DNA of 64,000 nt from Variovorax sp. OAS795. Its GTDB lineage: Bacteria > Pseudomonadota > Gammaproteobacteria > Burkholderiales > Burkholderiaceae_C. The notes under the pieces were generated by a model that had not been told where the DNA came from, ran no database searches, and saw only the letters and a program-made list of their open reading frames with translations. The stretch covers positions 496,001 through 560,000 of the forward strand of contig NZ_JBEPOH010000001.1 in NCBI RefSeq assembly GCF_040546685.1, in the 5' to 3' direction. The position numbers and the translations under genes were made by a program. Within the stretch, counting starts at the first letter, position 1, and every line of letters starts with the position of its first letter. Positions 9,265-18,353 of this stretch are shown piece after piece.

Positions 9265-10874
9265 GCAGCGCCCATGCCCGCCACATGCCCGCGCGTGAAG
9301 GCCTCCTCGAAGATCGAGTAGCCCGACCAGTCCGCATGCGCGAACGAGAGCCGGCCGGCGGCGACGCGGCCGCCTTGGGCCGCGCCGATGCGGGCCAGCA
9401 AACCCGGCGTGGGAATGGCCATGGCATGGCCATAGCGTGTGACCTCGATGCGTGTGGCGAGCGCGGGCAGGTCGGGGTGCGGTACCGACAGTTCCGCGAG
9501 AAGGTCGTCGCGCCAGCCGGTCCACGGGCGCTCCAGCAGCAGGCGGCGGCCATCGGCTCCGTCATGGCGGCTCGGGCCTAGCGGCCGATACCAGCTCAGG
9601 ACGGTGCCGCGCGGCGTGGGATCCAGCGACTGGTGGCGCGCATCCACGTACCCCAGGCCGCGCGTGCCGAACACCACGTTGTCCCAGCTCGGTGCGGCGC
9701 CCGCGCGGTCGGCGAGCGGCCCGCGCAGGTGCACGTTGGCGACCAGCCAGGGCGCGTAGCGCACATGCGCGGCGGCGCTGGCGAGCACGGAAGGCGGGTT
9801 CTCGACCACGCGCGCCGCAACGAACACGGGCAGCGCGACGATGCAGCGCTCGGCCTGCCAGCGGACCACCGATCGGGATGCGACATCCCACGCATCGACT
9901 TCGACACCGCCGCGCAGTTCGGCAATGCGGGTGACGACCTGGCCCGTGCGCAGCCGGTCACCGAGCGGCGTTGCCAGGCGCCGGGTGAGCCATCCGTTGC
10001 CTTCGGGCCAGGTGAGCACGCCGTCGCGCTCGGGGGTCGAATCGGCGCTGCCGCCCTTCGCATCGCCGGGCGCATGAAAGCCGTGGCGGCTTGCAAAATA
10101 GTGAATGCCGGCCCAGGCCGACACCTGCTCGATGCCCGCGCCGTAATCGTCGCGGCAGCAATAGTCGAGGTACCAGCGCAGCTGCACATCGCTGAAGCCT
10201 TCGTCGTCGAGCCAGCGCTCGAAGGGCAAGGCATCGAGCGCGAGCAGCTCGGGCGTCGGGGCCACGCGCAGCGTGGGGATGGCGAAGTGCGCCGCATGCT
10301 GCTGCGCATCGATCCGCTCGGCGAACTTGCGGTACTGGGCGTGCGTGCTGTCTCCCACGTCGTGCACGGGCAACAGGCCCTCCTGCCACTCGCCGCGAAA
10401 GAAAAGCCGCTCCTGGGGGCTGTGGCACAGGTGGCGTTCGTCGTATTCCCAGCGGCCCGCCACGCGCCGCCGCAGGCCGAGTTCTTCGAGCAGGTCCTGC
10501 ACTTCGGGTGCGTCGTCGTTGGGTACGGGCAGGTAGTGCGCACCGAGCGGGCAGGCGATGCCGTTGACCATGCCGCCGCGCGCGTTGCCGCCGGGCGTGT
10601 CCTCGAGTTCGAGCAGCGCGAAGTCCTCGATGCCCGACAGGCGCAGTGCACGCGCAGCCGCAAGGCCGGCCACGCCGCCGCCGGCAATCACCACGCGCGT
10701 GCGCTTCACTGCGGAAGGCGCCTGGCTCTTGAGTAAACCGTCGCGCATCGCATGGCCGCGTGCCACGTCGATGCCGGTGAAGCCACCTTCGATGGGAGGC
10801 ACCGGCGCCTCGCAGCCCGCCAGCGCGAGCGCGCCCGTCGCACCCGCCACGCCGAGAAAATCACGCCGTTGCAT
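9261..10874 (-). CDS. Tat-exported lipoprotein, FAD-dependent amine-oxidase-like
   Basis: 537 aa. The N-terminus has a twin-arginine motif (RRDFLGVAG) followed by a lipobox ending in LALAGC, which predicts export of the folded flavoprotein through Tat and lipid attachment. A Rossmann FAD motif follows at about residues 60-95 (VVIAGGGVAGLAAARAL, acidic residue at the end of strand 2, then PGGNARGG). This layout is typical of the NAD(P)-binding_8/amino-oxidase superfamily. The C-terminus (FAHADWSGYSIFEEAFTRG) matches the closing FAD-binding segment of that family. It lies 7 bases behind the aminopropyltransferase gene, so a polyamine or related amine is an attractive substrate. That is inference from context; the substrate is not known. 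Confidence 0.8.
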   Translation of the reverse strand: MQRRDFLGVAGATGALALAGCEAPVPPIEGGFTGIDVARGHAMRDGLLKSQAPSAVKRTRVVIAGGGVAGLAAARALRLSGIEDFALLELEDTPGGNARGGMVNGIACPLGAHYLPVPNDDAPEVQDLLEELGLRRRVAGRWEYDERHLCHSPQERLFFRGEWQEGLLPVHDVGDSTHAQYRKFAERIDAQQHAAHFAIPTLRVAPTPELLALDALPFERWLDDEGFSDVQLRWYLDYCCRDDYGAGIEQVSAWAGIHYFASRHGFHAPGDAKGGSADSTPERDGVLTWPEGNGWLTRRLATPLGDRLRTGQVVTRIAELRGGVEVDAWDVASRSVVRWQAERCIVALPVFVAARVVENPPSVLASAAAHVRYAPWLVANVHLRGPLADRAGAAPSWDNVVFGTRGLGYVDARHQSLDPTPRGTVLSWYRPLGPSRHDGADGRRLLLERPWTGWRDDLLAELSVPHPDLPALATRIEVTRYGHAMAIPTPGLLARIGAAQGGRVAAGRLSFAHADWSGYSIFEEAFTRGHVAGMGAA

Positions 10875-10881
10875 GCCGCGG

Positions 10882-12423
10882 CTAGTGCGTCATGACCTTG
10901 CCCCACTCTTGCTCATAGGTGGTGACAAGGGTCTGGTTGGAAAGGCGGTTCACTTCCGCCGGCACGCGCGCCATGTCGAGCGGAAAGTCGAACATCAGCG
11001 GCAATGTCGAAGGCGCCAGGAAGCGCAGGCCCGAAGGCAGCGCATCGGGCATCCGATAGGGCCGCCGGCTCGCGATGATGTAGCCCCATTCGCCGAAGCT
11101 CGGCACGTGGGCGTGATAGGGCGTGGCGCGCAGGCCGACCGATTCGATGGTGGCCGCCACGGTCCAGAAACTCTTGCGCGCGACGAGCGGCGAGGTGGTC
11201 TGGATCACCGCATAGCCGCTGGCGGAAAGGCGCTTTTCGAGCAGCCCGTAGAAGCTGTTGGTGTAGAGCTTGCCGATCGCGAAGTTGGTCGGGTCGGGAA
11301 AGTCGACCACGATCACGTCAAAAACATCCCCAGGCTGCTGCAGCCACTGGAACGCGTCCGTGTTGACGATCTTCACCTTCGGCGACGAGAGCGCATGCCC
11401 GTTGAGCGCCGCCAGGGTTTCATGGTCGGTGAAGAGCTTCGTCATGTTCGGGTCGAGCTCGACCAGCGTGACGGATTCGACCGAGGGGTACTTGAGGATC
11501 TCGCGCACCGCCATGCCGTCGCCGCCGCCGAGCACCGCGACTTTCTTCGGGGCGCCCTGCGCGGCCATGGCCGGGTGGACCAGCGCCTCGTGGTAGCGGT
11601 ACTCGTCGCGCTCGGCGAACTGCAGGTTCCCGTTCAGGAACAGGCGATGGCCCAGTTGGCCGCGCGTGACCACGATGCGCTGGTAGGGCGAGGTGGCGCT
11701 GAAGACGATGCGGTCCTGGTAGAACTTGTCTTCGGCCAGCGTGGTGATGTGGTCGGCCCAGACGAAGGCGCCGACGAGCGCAGCAAGCGCAAGAAAGCAC
11801 GCGAGCGCGTGGGCGCCGATGCGGCGCAGCTCATGCCGGAACAGCCACAGCGCCCACACGGCCACGGCCGCATTCATGATGCCGAACAGCAGCCCCGTGC
11901 GAATCATCCCGAGCTGCGGCACCAGGATGAGCGGAAACGCCACCGACACCGCGAGCGCGCCGAGGTAGTCGAAAGTGAGAACCTGCGACACCAGGTTCTT
12001 GAGCTGGATGTTGCGCTTGAGGATGCGCATCACGAGCGGAATCTCGAGCCCCACCAGCGTGCCGACCACCAGCACCAGCCCGTACAGCAGCAGCCGGAAC
12101 GCGCCGGGCACGTAGGCATTGGCGAGGAAAAGCAGGGCGGGAAGGGCGCCGCCGACAAGCGCCACGAGCAGCTCGATGCGCAAGAAATGGGCCGGCAGCT
12201 GGCGCTCGAAATAGCGCGAGAGCCAGGAGCCCACGCCCATGGCGAACAGGTAGGTGCCGATGATGGTGCTGAACTGCAGCACCGAATCGCCGAGCAGGTA
12301 GGAGCTCAGCGCGGCGGCGGTCAGTTCGTAGACCAGGCCGCATGCAGCGACCACGAACACGCTGGCGAGCAGCGCGATCTCGACGGGCTGCGGCCCGCGC
12401 GCATCGGTGGAACGCGCGGACAC
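10882..12423 (-). CDS. Membrane-fused polyamine aminopropyltransferase (spermidine synthase-like)
   Basis: About 513 aa. The first ~220 residues hold roughly seven hydrophobic segments (for example ALLASVFVVAACGLVYEL and LLLYGLVLVVGTLVGLEI). The C-terminal half is a spermidine-synthase methyltransferase-like fold: YQRIVV, then VAVLGGGDGMAVREILKY (SAM/dcSAM-binding loop), VELD, and the catalytic-type segment VVDFPDP. Soluble SpeE enzymes are about 285 aa and lack the membrane part. A TTG at 12441 overlaps the DUF350 stop, but GTG at 12423 has GGGGAGG five bases upstream and is preferred. The gene follows DUF350 and precedes an FAD oxidoreductase. No SAM decarboxylase (speD) is nearby, so the aminopropyl donor must come from elsewhere or the reaction differs. 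Confidence 0.88.
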   Translation of the reverse strand: MSARSTDARGPQPVEIALLASVFVVAACGLVYELTAAALSSYLLGDSVLQFSTIIGTYLFAMGVGSWLSRYFERQLPAHFLRIELLVALVGGALPALLFLANAYVPGAFRLLLYGLVLVVGTLVGLEIPLVMRILKRNIQLKNLVSQVLTFDYLGALAVSVAFPLILVPQLGMIRTGLLFGIMNAAVAVWALWLFRHELRRIGAHALACFLALAALVGAFVWADHITTLAEDKFYQDRIVFSATSPYQRIVVTRGQLGHRLFLNGNLQFAERDEYRYHEALVHPAMAAQGAPKKVAVLGGGDGMAVREILKYPSVESVTLVELDPNMTKLFTDHETLAALNGHALSSPKVKIVNTDAFQWLQQPGDVFDVIVVDFPDPTNFAIGKLYTNSFYGLLEKRLSASGYAVIQTTSPLVARKSFWTVAATIESVGLRATPYHAHVPSFGEWGYIIASRRPYRMPDALPSGLRFLAPSTLPLMFDFPLDMARVPAEVNRLSNQTLVTTYEQEWGKVMTH

Positions 12424-12437
12424 CGCCGCCTCCCCGC

Positions 12438-12656
12438 TCAATGGATCGCGGCTGCGACGATGACGCAGATGCCCAGGCTCATGGCGGCCACGACCATTCC
12501 GAGCGCCACGTTCTGCTTCTCGACGATCTCGCCCCAGAGGTCATAGGGCGTGAGCTTGTCGATGATGAGAAAGCAGAGCCAGAAGATCAGCACGCCAAGC
12601 AGCGCATACACGAGCGATCCGAGGACCACGCCCGGTTTCAGCCATTCAAATCCCAT
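12438..12656 (-). CDS. DUF350 family small membrane protein
   Basis: 72 aa with two hydrophobic helices (about residues 9-32 and 48-71) joined by a polar loop, the pattern of a single DUF350 unit (E. coli YjfL has repeated units). The start at 12656 has GGAGGT five bases upstream. Its stop overlaps the possible TTG start of the aminopropyltransferase, and only 59 bases separate it from the zinc-ribbon gene, so the genes are probably co-transcribed. Function of the family is unknown; genomic neighbourhoods link it to envelope-stress and PspA-type loci. Confidence 0.85.
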   Translation of the reverse strand: MGFEWLKPGVVLGSLVYALLGVLIFWLCFLIIDKLTPYDLWGEIVEKQNVALGMVVAAMSLGICVIVAAAIH

Positions 12657-12715
12657 GGGGACCTCCAGTCGTAGTAGCAGTAATAAGTGACATCAACGCG
12701 AACCTTCACCGTTCT

Positions 12716-14194
12716 TCATTTGTGGCCGCCGCCGCTCGAGTAGCCGCCGTACGACCCGCCGGAACTGCGCGATCCGCTGGACGAGCCGCTGCAGGTGCTC
12801 AGGATGACCAGCAGCACGATGACGACGATCACGATCAGGATGATGGTGCCGCAACCCAGGCCCGATGCGGCACTGACCGGCATCGCATCGCCGCGCACGA
12901 ACATGTCTTTCTTGTCGTCCAGCTTGAATGCGGCGGAGACCGCGCCGCTGTCCAGTTTGCTCCCGGAAGACCAGGTCAGCTCGTTGGCCGAGCGCTCCAT
13001 CGAGAGCAGCGCGGTGCCGTTGGCGAAGTCGCGGTTGAAGGTTTTCTGGCCGCGCTCCACCTGCCAGTAGAACTCGCCGGCCACGTAGGTGGTCTCGGCG
13101 TTGTAGGCGTACTGCTGGGTGTAGCGCTTGCCCAGGTAGGTGGCGCTGCTGCCGTTCTCGGCCATCACCGGCGCGCCGGTGGTCGGCTTGACCATGCTCC
13201 AGCCGTCCTCGGCGTCGACCAGGAAGCTGAAGCCGCGCTTCTTGTTGTACAGCAGGTATTCGTTCCAGCCGAAGTGCTCGTCGTCGCCGGGCTCCACGCC
13301 CATGCGGTGCTGGAATCCCACCACCTGCCACTGCGCGCCCTGCAGCTGGCCCATGCTGCCGATGGGGATGAGCGGCCGGACCGGCTCGTTCTGCTCGGCA
13401 TGCTTCAGCTCGCCGCCGATGCCTTGCGACAGGTCGATGATGCTGTTGCACGAGCCGCAGGTGATGCTCTTGCTGTCCGCCAGGTTGACCGAGACGGGCG
13501 CGCCACAGTTCGGGCAGTTGAAGGCGCGGCCCTTCTCGTCCTTGGCGGATTCGTCGCGCAACCCCGTGAGCTGCAGGTCTTCGAGCTGCACGGAGCGGCC
13601 CAGGTACGCGCCGGGCGGCTGGGTGCCGTAGTCGATGCTGAGCACCAGGCCCTTGTCGTTGCGCAGCTCGACCATGGGGAAGGGCCGGCCCAGCTCGGGC
13701 AGGTGCGGCAATTCGCCCTGGGCGGACAGCAGCGCCACCTGTTCGTTCGACGAAACGGTGTAGCTCTGGCCGTTGAACGCCGTGGTGGCGCCCACGCGCA
13801 GCTCGGTCGGCGGCGGCGCCTCGCGCTGCAGCTCGTAGGGCAGCGCGAAGACATAGGCGCCGTTGTCCTCGCTGAGGATGCCGGTGCGGTCGCCATCGAG
13901 CGCAGCGATCCATTCGGTCCAGCGCCCGCCCGGATTGCTGTACTGCAGCCGCCCGACGATGGTGAACGGCTGGTTCTGGATGCGGCCGGCGGCAAACAGC
14001 TGCAGCGGGCTGAAGTCGTCGAAAAGCTCCGCCATCTTGCCGATGCGCGCGAGCGTCTCGCCCTGGCGGACGACGGTGCTCTGGCAGTACGGGCAAACGG
14101 CGAAGGCCGATTGCGCCGACCTGAATTCGACCGGTGCGCCGCAGCCGGGGCAGGGCGCACGGTAGGCGCGCTCGGCGCCTGGTTGCTCAGCCAT
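12716..14194 (-). CDS. DUF4178 protein with two zinc ribbons and a C-terminal membrane anchor
   Basis: 492 aa. Two CxxC...CxxC zinc ribbons are visible: CPGCG..CPYC near the N-terminus (about residues 15-36) and CPNCG..CGSC near residues 232-255. Each is followed by a beta-rich region of the DUF4178 type. A strongly hydrophobic helix (GCGTIILIVIVVIVLLVILST, about 445-465) precedes a Ser/Gly-rich tail ending SSGGGHK. The layout predicts a tail-anchored protein with the ribbons in the cytoplasm. B. subtilis YdjG is a comparable zinc-ribbon membrane protein next to an SPFH gene. It starts 10 bases after the SPFH stop. The molecular role is unknown. Confidence 0.85.
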   Translation of the reverse strand: MAEQPGAERAYRAPCPGCGAPVEFRSAQSAFAVCPYCQSTVVRQGETLARIGKMAELFDDFSPLQLFAAGRIQNQPFTIVGRLQYSNPGGRWTEWIAALDGDRTGILSEDNGAYVFALPYELQREAPPPTELRVGATTAFNGQSYTVSSNEQVALLSAQGELPHLPELGRPFPMVELRNDKGLVLSIDYGTQPPGAYLGRSVQLEDLQLTGLRDESAKDEKGRAFNCPNCGAPVSVNLADSKSITCGSCNSIIDLSQGIGGELKHAEQNEPVRPLIPIGSMGQLQGAQWQVVGFQHRMGVEPGDDEHFGWNEYLLYNKKRGFSFLVDAEDGWSMVKPTTGAPVMAENGSSATYLGKRYTQQYAYNAETTYVAGEFYWQVERGQKTFNRDFANGTALLSMERSANELTWSSGSKLDSGAVSAAFKLDDKKDMFVRGDAMPVSAASGLGCGTIILIVIVVIVLLVILSTCSGSSSGSRSSGGSYGGYSSGGGHK

Positions 14195-14203
14195 TGCCGG
14201 TGC

Positions 14204-15253
14204 TTAGACCAGCTTCTTGAGCAGCTCCGCCTTCTTGGCGTCGAATTCTTCCTGCGTGAGGATGCCCTTGGTCTTGAGCTCGCCGAGCTTCTCGAGCGTG
14301 GTCATCACGTCGGCCGGGCTCACGACCGCCACGGCAGGCTGCTGCTGGGTCGCCGCCGCCTGGGCTGCCGCGTTCGGGCTCAGGCCCTGCGCGAGGTTCT
14401 GCGCCAGCACCTGGCCCAGCGCCACCCCGGCGCCCAGGCCCATGGCGTCGCCCGCGATGCCGCCGCCACCGCCCGCGCCCTCGGCGAACTTGGGGATCGC
14501 CTGCGCCGTCTGGTACTGCATGAACTTGCCCATGTCGTTGCCGACCATGCCCATGCCGATCTTCTGGTCGAGGATCTTCTGCAGCTCTTCGGGCAGCGAG
14601 ACGTTCTGGACCGTGATGTTCTCGAGCTTGATGCCGATCTTCTCGAACTCGGGCACCAGCTGCGCCGCCAGCGCCTGCGCAAACTGGATCTGGTTGGCCG
14701 CGAGGTCGAGGAAGGGCACGCCGCTGGCGGCGATGGCATTGCTGATGTTCTGCAGCACCAGGCCGCGCAGCTGGCCGTCGAGGTCGGCCACGCTGTAGAT
14801 CTCGCGCGTGCCGGAGATCTCCGTGTGGAACAGCTTGGCGTCTCCGATGCGGAAGCTGTAGTTGCCGAAGGCGCGCAGGCGCACGGCACCGAAGTCCTTG
14901 TCGCGGATGGTGATGGGCTGCGGCGTGCCCCACTTCTGGTCGACCTGCTGGCGCGTGCTGAAGAAGTAGACGTCGCTCTTGAACGGGGACTCGAACAGCT
15001 TGTCCCAGTTCTTCAGGTACGTGAGCACGGGCAGGGTCTGCGTCGTGAGCTTGTACATGCCGGGGCCGAACACGTCGGCCACCTGGCCTTCGTTGACGAA
15101 CACCGCCACCTGCGACTCGCGCACGGTGAGCGAGGCGCCGTTCTGGATTTCCATCTCGGCCATCGGGAACCGCCAGGCCAGCGTGCCGTCGCCGGTCTCG
15201 GTCCACTGGATGATGTCGATGAACTGTTTCTTGATGAAATCCATCAGGGCCAT
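14204..15253 (-). CDS. SPFH-domain protein with C-terminal SHOCT motif (YdjI-like)
   Basis: 349 aa. The N-terminal two thirds form an SPFH/band-7-like domain of the 'virion core protein' type (MALMDFIKKQFIDIIQW, ESQVAVFVNEGQ, GPGMYKL, IRDKDFGAVRLRAFGNYSF). A Gly/Ala-rich linker follows (about 255-310), then a SHOCT helix pair (LEKLGELKTKGILTQEEFDAKKAELLKKL). Such proteins assemble on membranes as scaffolds; B. subtilis YdjI recruits a PspA protein. An upstream in-frame ATG at 15298 exists, but 15253 has GAGGAG at good spacing and matches the family N-terminus. It is the first gene of the minus-strand run, divergent from maeB across about 165 bases. Confidence 0.88.
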   Translation of the reverse strand: MALMDFIKKQFIDIIQWTETGDGTLAWRFPMAEMEIQNGASLTVRESQVAVFVNEGQVADVFGPGMYKLTTQTLPVLTYLKNWDKLFESPFKSDVYFFSTRQQVDQKWGTPQPITIRDKDFGAVRLRAFGNYSFRIGDAKLFHTEISGTREIYSVADLDGQLRGLVLQNISNAIAASGVPFLDLAANQIQFAQALAAQLVPEFEKIGIKLENITVQNVSLPEELQKILDQKIGMGMVGNDMGKFMQYQTAQAIPKFAEGAGGGGGIAGDAMGLGAGVALGQVLAQNLAQGLSPNAAAQAAATQQQPAVAVVSPADVMTTLEKLGELKTKGILTQEEFDAKKAELLKKLV

Positions 15254-15372
15254 GGCCGCTCCTCGTCGATTTTTTTGGGAGCGTACATATTGCCACATCG
15301 TCTTGACGGGCCGTCATGCTTTTGGCAGGGTAAATCTCCGCCATGCGGCCTATGGCTTCCCGGGCCGAGGTC

Positions 15373-15378
15373 TACAAT
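15373..15378 (+). promoter_or_regulatory. Candidate -10 element of maeB
   Basis: TACAAT, one mismatch from the sigma-70 consensus, 39 bases upstream of the maeB ATG. No convincing -35 box is seen at the proper distance, so this is only a candidate. Confidence 0.35.
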
Positions 15379-15417
15379 CGGCGCCCCCAGAAGAAGCGCC
15401 ACCAGGAGCAACGGTTC

Positions 15418-17760
15418 ATGTCCGATTCGACGACCTCATCGACCCCCACGCCCGAAGACAAGCGCGCCGAACTGCGCCGCGCCGCCCTCGAGTACCACGA
15501 GCTCCCGGTGCCGGGCAAGATTGCCATCGCGGCCACCAAGCAGATGGTCAACCAGCGCGACCTGTCGCTGGCCTATTCGCCCGGCGTGGCTGCGCCCTGC
15601 GAGGAGATCGTCAAGGACCCGGCCAACGCCTTCAAGTACACGGCGCGCGGCAACCTGGTGGCGGTGATCACCAACGGCACCGCGGTGCTGGGCCTGGGCG
15701 ACATCGGCCCGCTCGCCGCCAAGCCGGTGATGGAAGGCAAGGGCGTGCTGTTCAAGAAGTTCGCCGGTGTCGACGTGTTCGACATCGAGATCGACGAGAA
15801 AGACCCGGCCAAGCTGGTCGAGGTGATCGCCGCGCTGGAGCCGACCTTCGGCGCCATCAACCTGGAAGACATCAAGGCCCCCGACTGCTTCTACGTGGAG
15901 CGCGAGCTGCGCAAGCGCATGAAGATCCCGGTCTTCCATGACGACCAGCACGGCACGGCCATCACCGTGGCGGCGGCCATGCTCAACGGCCTCAAGGTCG
16001 CGGGCAAGGACATCGGCGAGGTCAAGCTGGTCACTTCCGGCGCGGGCGCCGCGGCGCTGGCCTGCCTGAACCTGCTGCTGAAGGTGGGCCTGAAGCGCGA
16101 GAACGTGTTCGTGACCGACCTGGCCGGCGTGGTCTACGAAGGCCGCGAAGAGCTCATGGACGACGACAAGCGCCAGTACATGCAGAAAACCACCGCGCGC
16201 ACGCTGGCCGAGGTGATCGATGGTGCCGACGTGTTCCTGGGCCTGTCGGCCGGTGGCGTGCTCAAGCCCGCCATGGTGGCAAAGATGGCGCCCAAGCCCG
16301 TGATCTTCGCGCTGGCCAACCCCAACCCGGAGATCGCGCCCGAGGACGCCCATGCCGTGCGCCCCGACGTGATCATGGCCACGGGCCGCACCGACTACCC
16401 GAACCAGGTCAACAACGTCCTGTGCTTCCCGTACATCTTCCGCGGCGCGCTCGATTCGGGCGCCACCACGATCACCGACGAGATGGAAATTGCCGCGGTG
16501 CGCGCGATTGCCGATCTGGCCCAGGCCGAGCAGAGCGAGCGCGTGGCTGCCGCCTACGTCGGCGAAAAGCTGTCTTTCGGGCCTGAATACCTGATCCCGA
16601 AGCCCTTCGATCCGCGCTTGATGATGAAGATCGCGCCCGCGGTGGCCAAGGCCGCCGAGGAAAGCGGCGTGGCATCGCGCCCGATCAAGGACATGGACGC
16701 CTACCGCGACCGCCTGCAGAGCTTCGTCTACGCCTCGGGCACCACGATGAAGCCGATCTTCGACGCCGCCAAGCGGGCGCAGAAGAAGCGCGTGGCCTAT
16801 TGCGAGGGCGAGGAAGAGCGCGTGCTGCGCGCCGCCCAGATCGTGGTCGACGAGGGCATTGCCCGCCCGACGCTGATCGGCCGACCGGCCATCATCGCCC
16901 AGCGCATCGAGAAGTTCGGCCTGCGGCTGAAGGAAGAGCTCGACTACGACATCGTCAACGTCGAGCAGGACCACCGCTACCGCGATTTCTGGCAGACCTA
17001 CCACCGCATGACCGAGCGCAAGGGCCAGACGGTGCAGACCGCCAAGATCGAGATGCGCCGACGCCTGACGCTGATCGGCGCCATGCTGCTGCACAAGGAC
17101 GAGGTCGACGGCATGATCTGCGGCACCTGGGGCACCACGCTGATCCACCTGCACTACATCGACCAGGTGATCGGCAAGCGCCCCGGCGGTTGCGAGAGCA
17201 CCCCGCAGGACGTGCCGGTGTACGCCTGCATGAACGGCCTCCTTTTGCCCGACCGCCAGGTGTTCCTGGTGGACACCCACGTCAACTACGACCCTTCGCC
17301 CGAGGAACTGGCCGAGATCACGACCATGGCGGCCGAGGAAATGATGCGTTTCGGGCTCAAGCCCAAGGCGGCGCTGCTCTCGCATTCCAACTTCGGCACC
17401 AGCAACGAGCCCAGCGCCATCAAGATGCGCAAGACCCTCGACCTGCTGCGCGTGCAGGCGCCCTGGCTCGAAGTGGACGGCGAAATGCACGGCGACGTGG
17501 CCTTGGACAGCAAGCAGCGGGCGGTCGTCATGCCGCACAGCGCGCTGGCGGGCGATGCCAATCTGCTGGTATTCCCGAACATCGACGCGGCCAACATTTC
17601 TTACAACCTGCTTAAAACTGCAGCAGGTGGAAACATCGCCATCGGCCCGGTGCTTCTGGGCGCGGCCAAACCTGTGCACATTCTCACGGCCAGCGCAACG
17701 GTTCGGCGCATCGTGAACATGACGGCTTTGACGGTTGCCGACGCGAACGCAGAACGATAA
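15418..17760 (+). CDS. maeB: NADP-dependent malic enzyme with phosphotransacetylase-like domain
   Basis: 780 aa. Converts malate to pyruvate and CO2 while reducing NADP, in the cytoplasm. The N-terminal malic domain ([23 protein letters not shown], the metal-binding segment [10 protein letters not shown]) is followed by the nucleotide-binding domain ([16 protein letters not shown]). The C-terminal ~330 residues (from about 450) resemble phosphotransacetylase and in this family act as a regulatory domain responding to acetyl-CoA rather than as an active enzyme. Length is typical of MaeB-type enzymes. The ATG at 15418 is preferred over upstream in-frame codons because AGGAG lies nine bases before it and MSDS.. 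matches family N-termini. Transcribed alone. Confidence 0.95.
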   Translation: MSDSTTSSTPTPEDKRAELRRAALEYHELPVPGKIAIAATKQMVNQRDLSLAYSPGVAAPCEEIVKDPANAFKYTARGNLVAVITNGTAVLGLGDIGPLAAKPVMEGKGVLFKKFAGVDVFDIEIDEKDPAKLVEVIAALEPTFGAINLEDIKAPDCFYVERELRKRMKIPVFHDDQHGTAITVAAAMLNGLKVAGKDIGEVKLVTSGAGAAALACLNLLLKVGLKRENVFVTDLAGVVYEGREELMDDDKRQYMQKTTARTLAEVIDGADVFLGLSAGGVLKPAMVAKMAPKPVIFALANPNPEIAPEDAHAVRPDVIMATGRTDYPNQVNNVLCFPYIFRGALDSGATTITDEMEIAAVRAIADLAQAEQSERVAAAYVGEKLSFGPEYLIPKPFDPRLMMKIAPAVAKAAEESGVASRPIKDMDAYRDRLQSFVYASGTTMKPIFDAAKRAQKKRVAYCEGEEERVLRAAQIVVDEGIARPTLIGRPAIIAQRIEKFGLRLKEELDYDIVNVEQDHRYRDFWQTYHRMTERKGQTVQTAKIEMRRRLTLIGAMLLHKDEVDGMICGTWGTTLIHLHYIDQVIGKRPGGCESTPQDVPVYACMNGLLLPDRQVFLVDTHVNYDPSPEELAEITTMAAEEMMRFGLKPKAALLSHSNFGTSNEPSAIKMRKTLDLLRVQAPWLEVDGEMHGDVALDSKQRAVVMPHSALAGDANLLVFPNIDAANISYNLLKTAAGGNIAIGPVLLGAAKPVHILTASATVRRIVNMTALTVADANAER

Positions 17761-17939
17761 GCCGTTCCGGGAGAGTGGACGCCCACTTTAGCCGCCACTC
17801 GCCATCTTTCGCACTGCTCAAACTTTGGGCAGTCGCTTGCTATTTTCGCCAGCGTGGTGCACACTCGCGGGCTTGAATTTGCGGGTTAACCCCAAGGTTG
17901 ATCGCCGATTCGAATCCCGCTCTTTTCTTGTGGTGCCCC

Positions 17940-18353
17940 ATGGCGGCTTACGCCTCGATCACGTCCTCAGTCACTAAGTTTGCGCTCACCGGCTTTCTGC
18001 TGGCGGCGTTGGCGACCGGGGCCGAGGCTCGCCGCGATTGGTTCGGCGCCGGAAAGCCCGCCCAGGATTCGATAGCACTGTCCGAACTGCCGGTACAGGG
18101 CCAGCGAACCTACGAAGCCATTCTGAGCGGCGGCCCCTTCCGACATGAAAAGGACGGCACGGTATTTGGCAATCGCGAGCGTCTCTTGCCGCCAGCGCGG
18201 CGCGGTCATTACCGCGAGTACACGGTGGCAACGCCCGGCTCGCGTGATCGCGGGGCACGGCGCATTGTCTGCGGCGGCGAACAGCGCACCACACCCGAGG
18301 CCTGCTGGTACACGGCAGACCACTACGCGAGTTTCAGACGGATTGCACCATGA
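17940..18353 (+). CDS. Secreted barnase/RNase T1-family ribonuclease
   Basis: 137 aa. A signal peptide is visible (hydrophobic core FALTGFLLAALA, likely cleavage after AEA at about residue 29). The mature part is about 108 aa, the size of barnase or RNase Sa. Family catalytic residues can be placed: Glu in HYREYTV, Arg in RDRGARRIV and His in TADHYASF. Two cysteines (in VCGG and ACWY) may form a disulphide. It cleaves single-stranded RNA; export would make it extracellular or periplasmic. The ATG at 17940 has no clear Shine-Dalgarno; a TTG at 17898 would add 14 residues. The barstar start overlaps its stop. Confidence 0.88.
   Translation: MAAYASITSSVTKFALTGFLLAALATGAEARRDWFGAGKPAQDSIALSELPVQGQRTYEAILSGGPFRHEKDGTVFGNRERLLPPARRGHYREYTVATPGSRDRGARRIVCGGEQRTTPEACWYTADHYASFRRIAP

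Noticed and set aside
15436..17679. 747-codon minus-strand frame opposite maeB
   Set aside because: maeB has complete malic-enzyme motifs and a ribosome-binding site; the reverse frame has none.
17776..17795. AGTGG/CCACT hairpin after maeB as a terminator
   Set aside because: Only five base pairs and no T-run follow.
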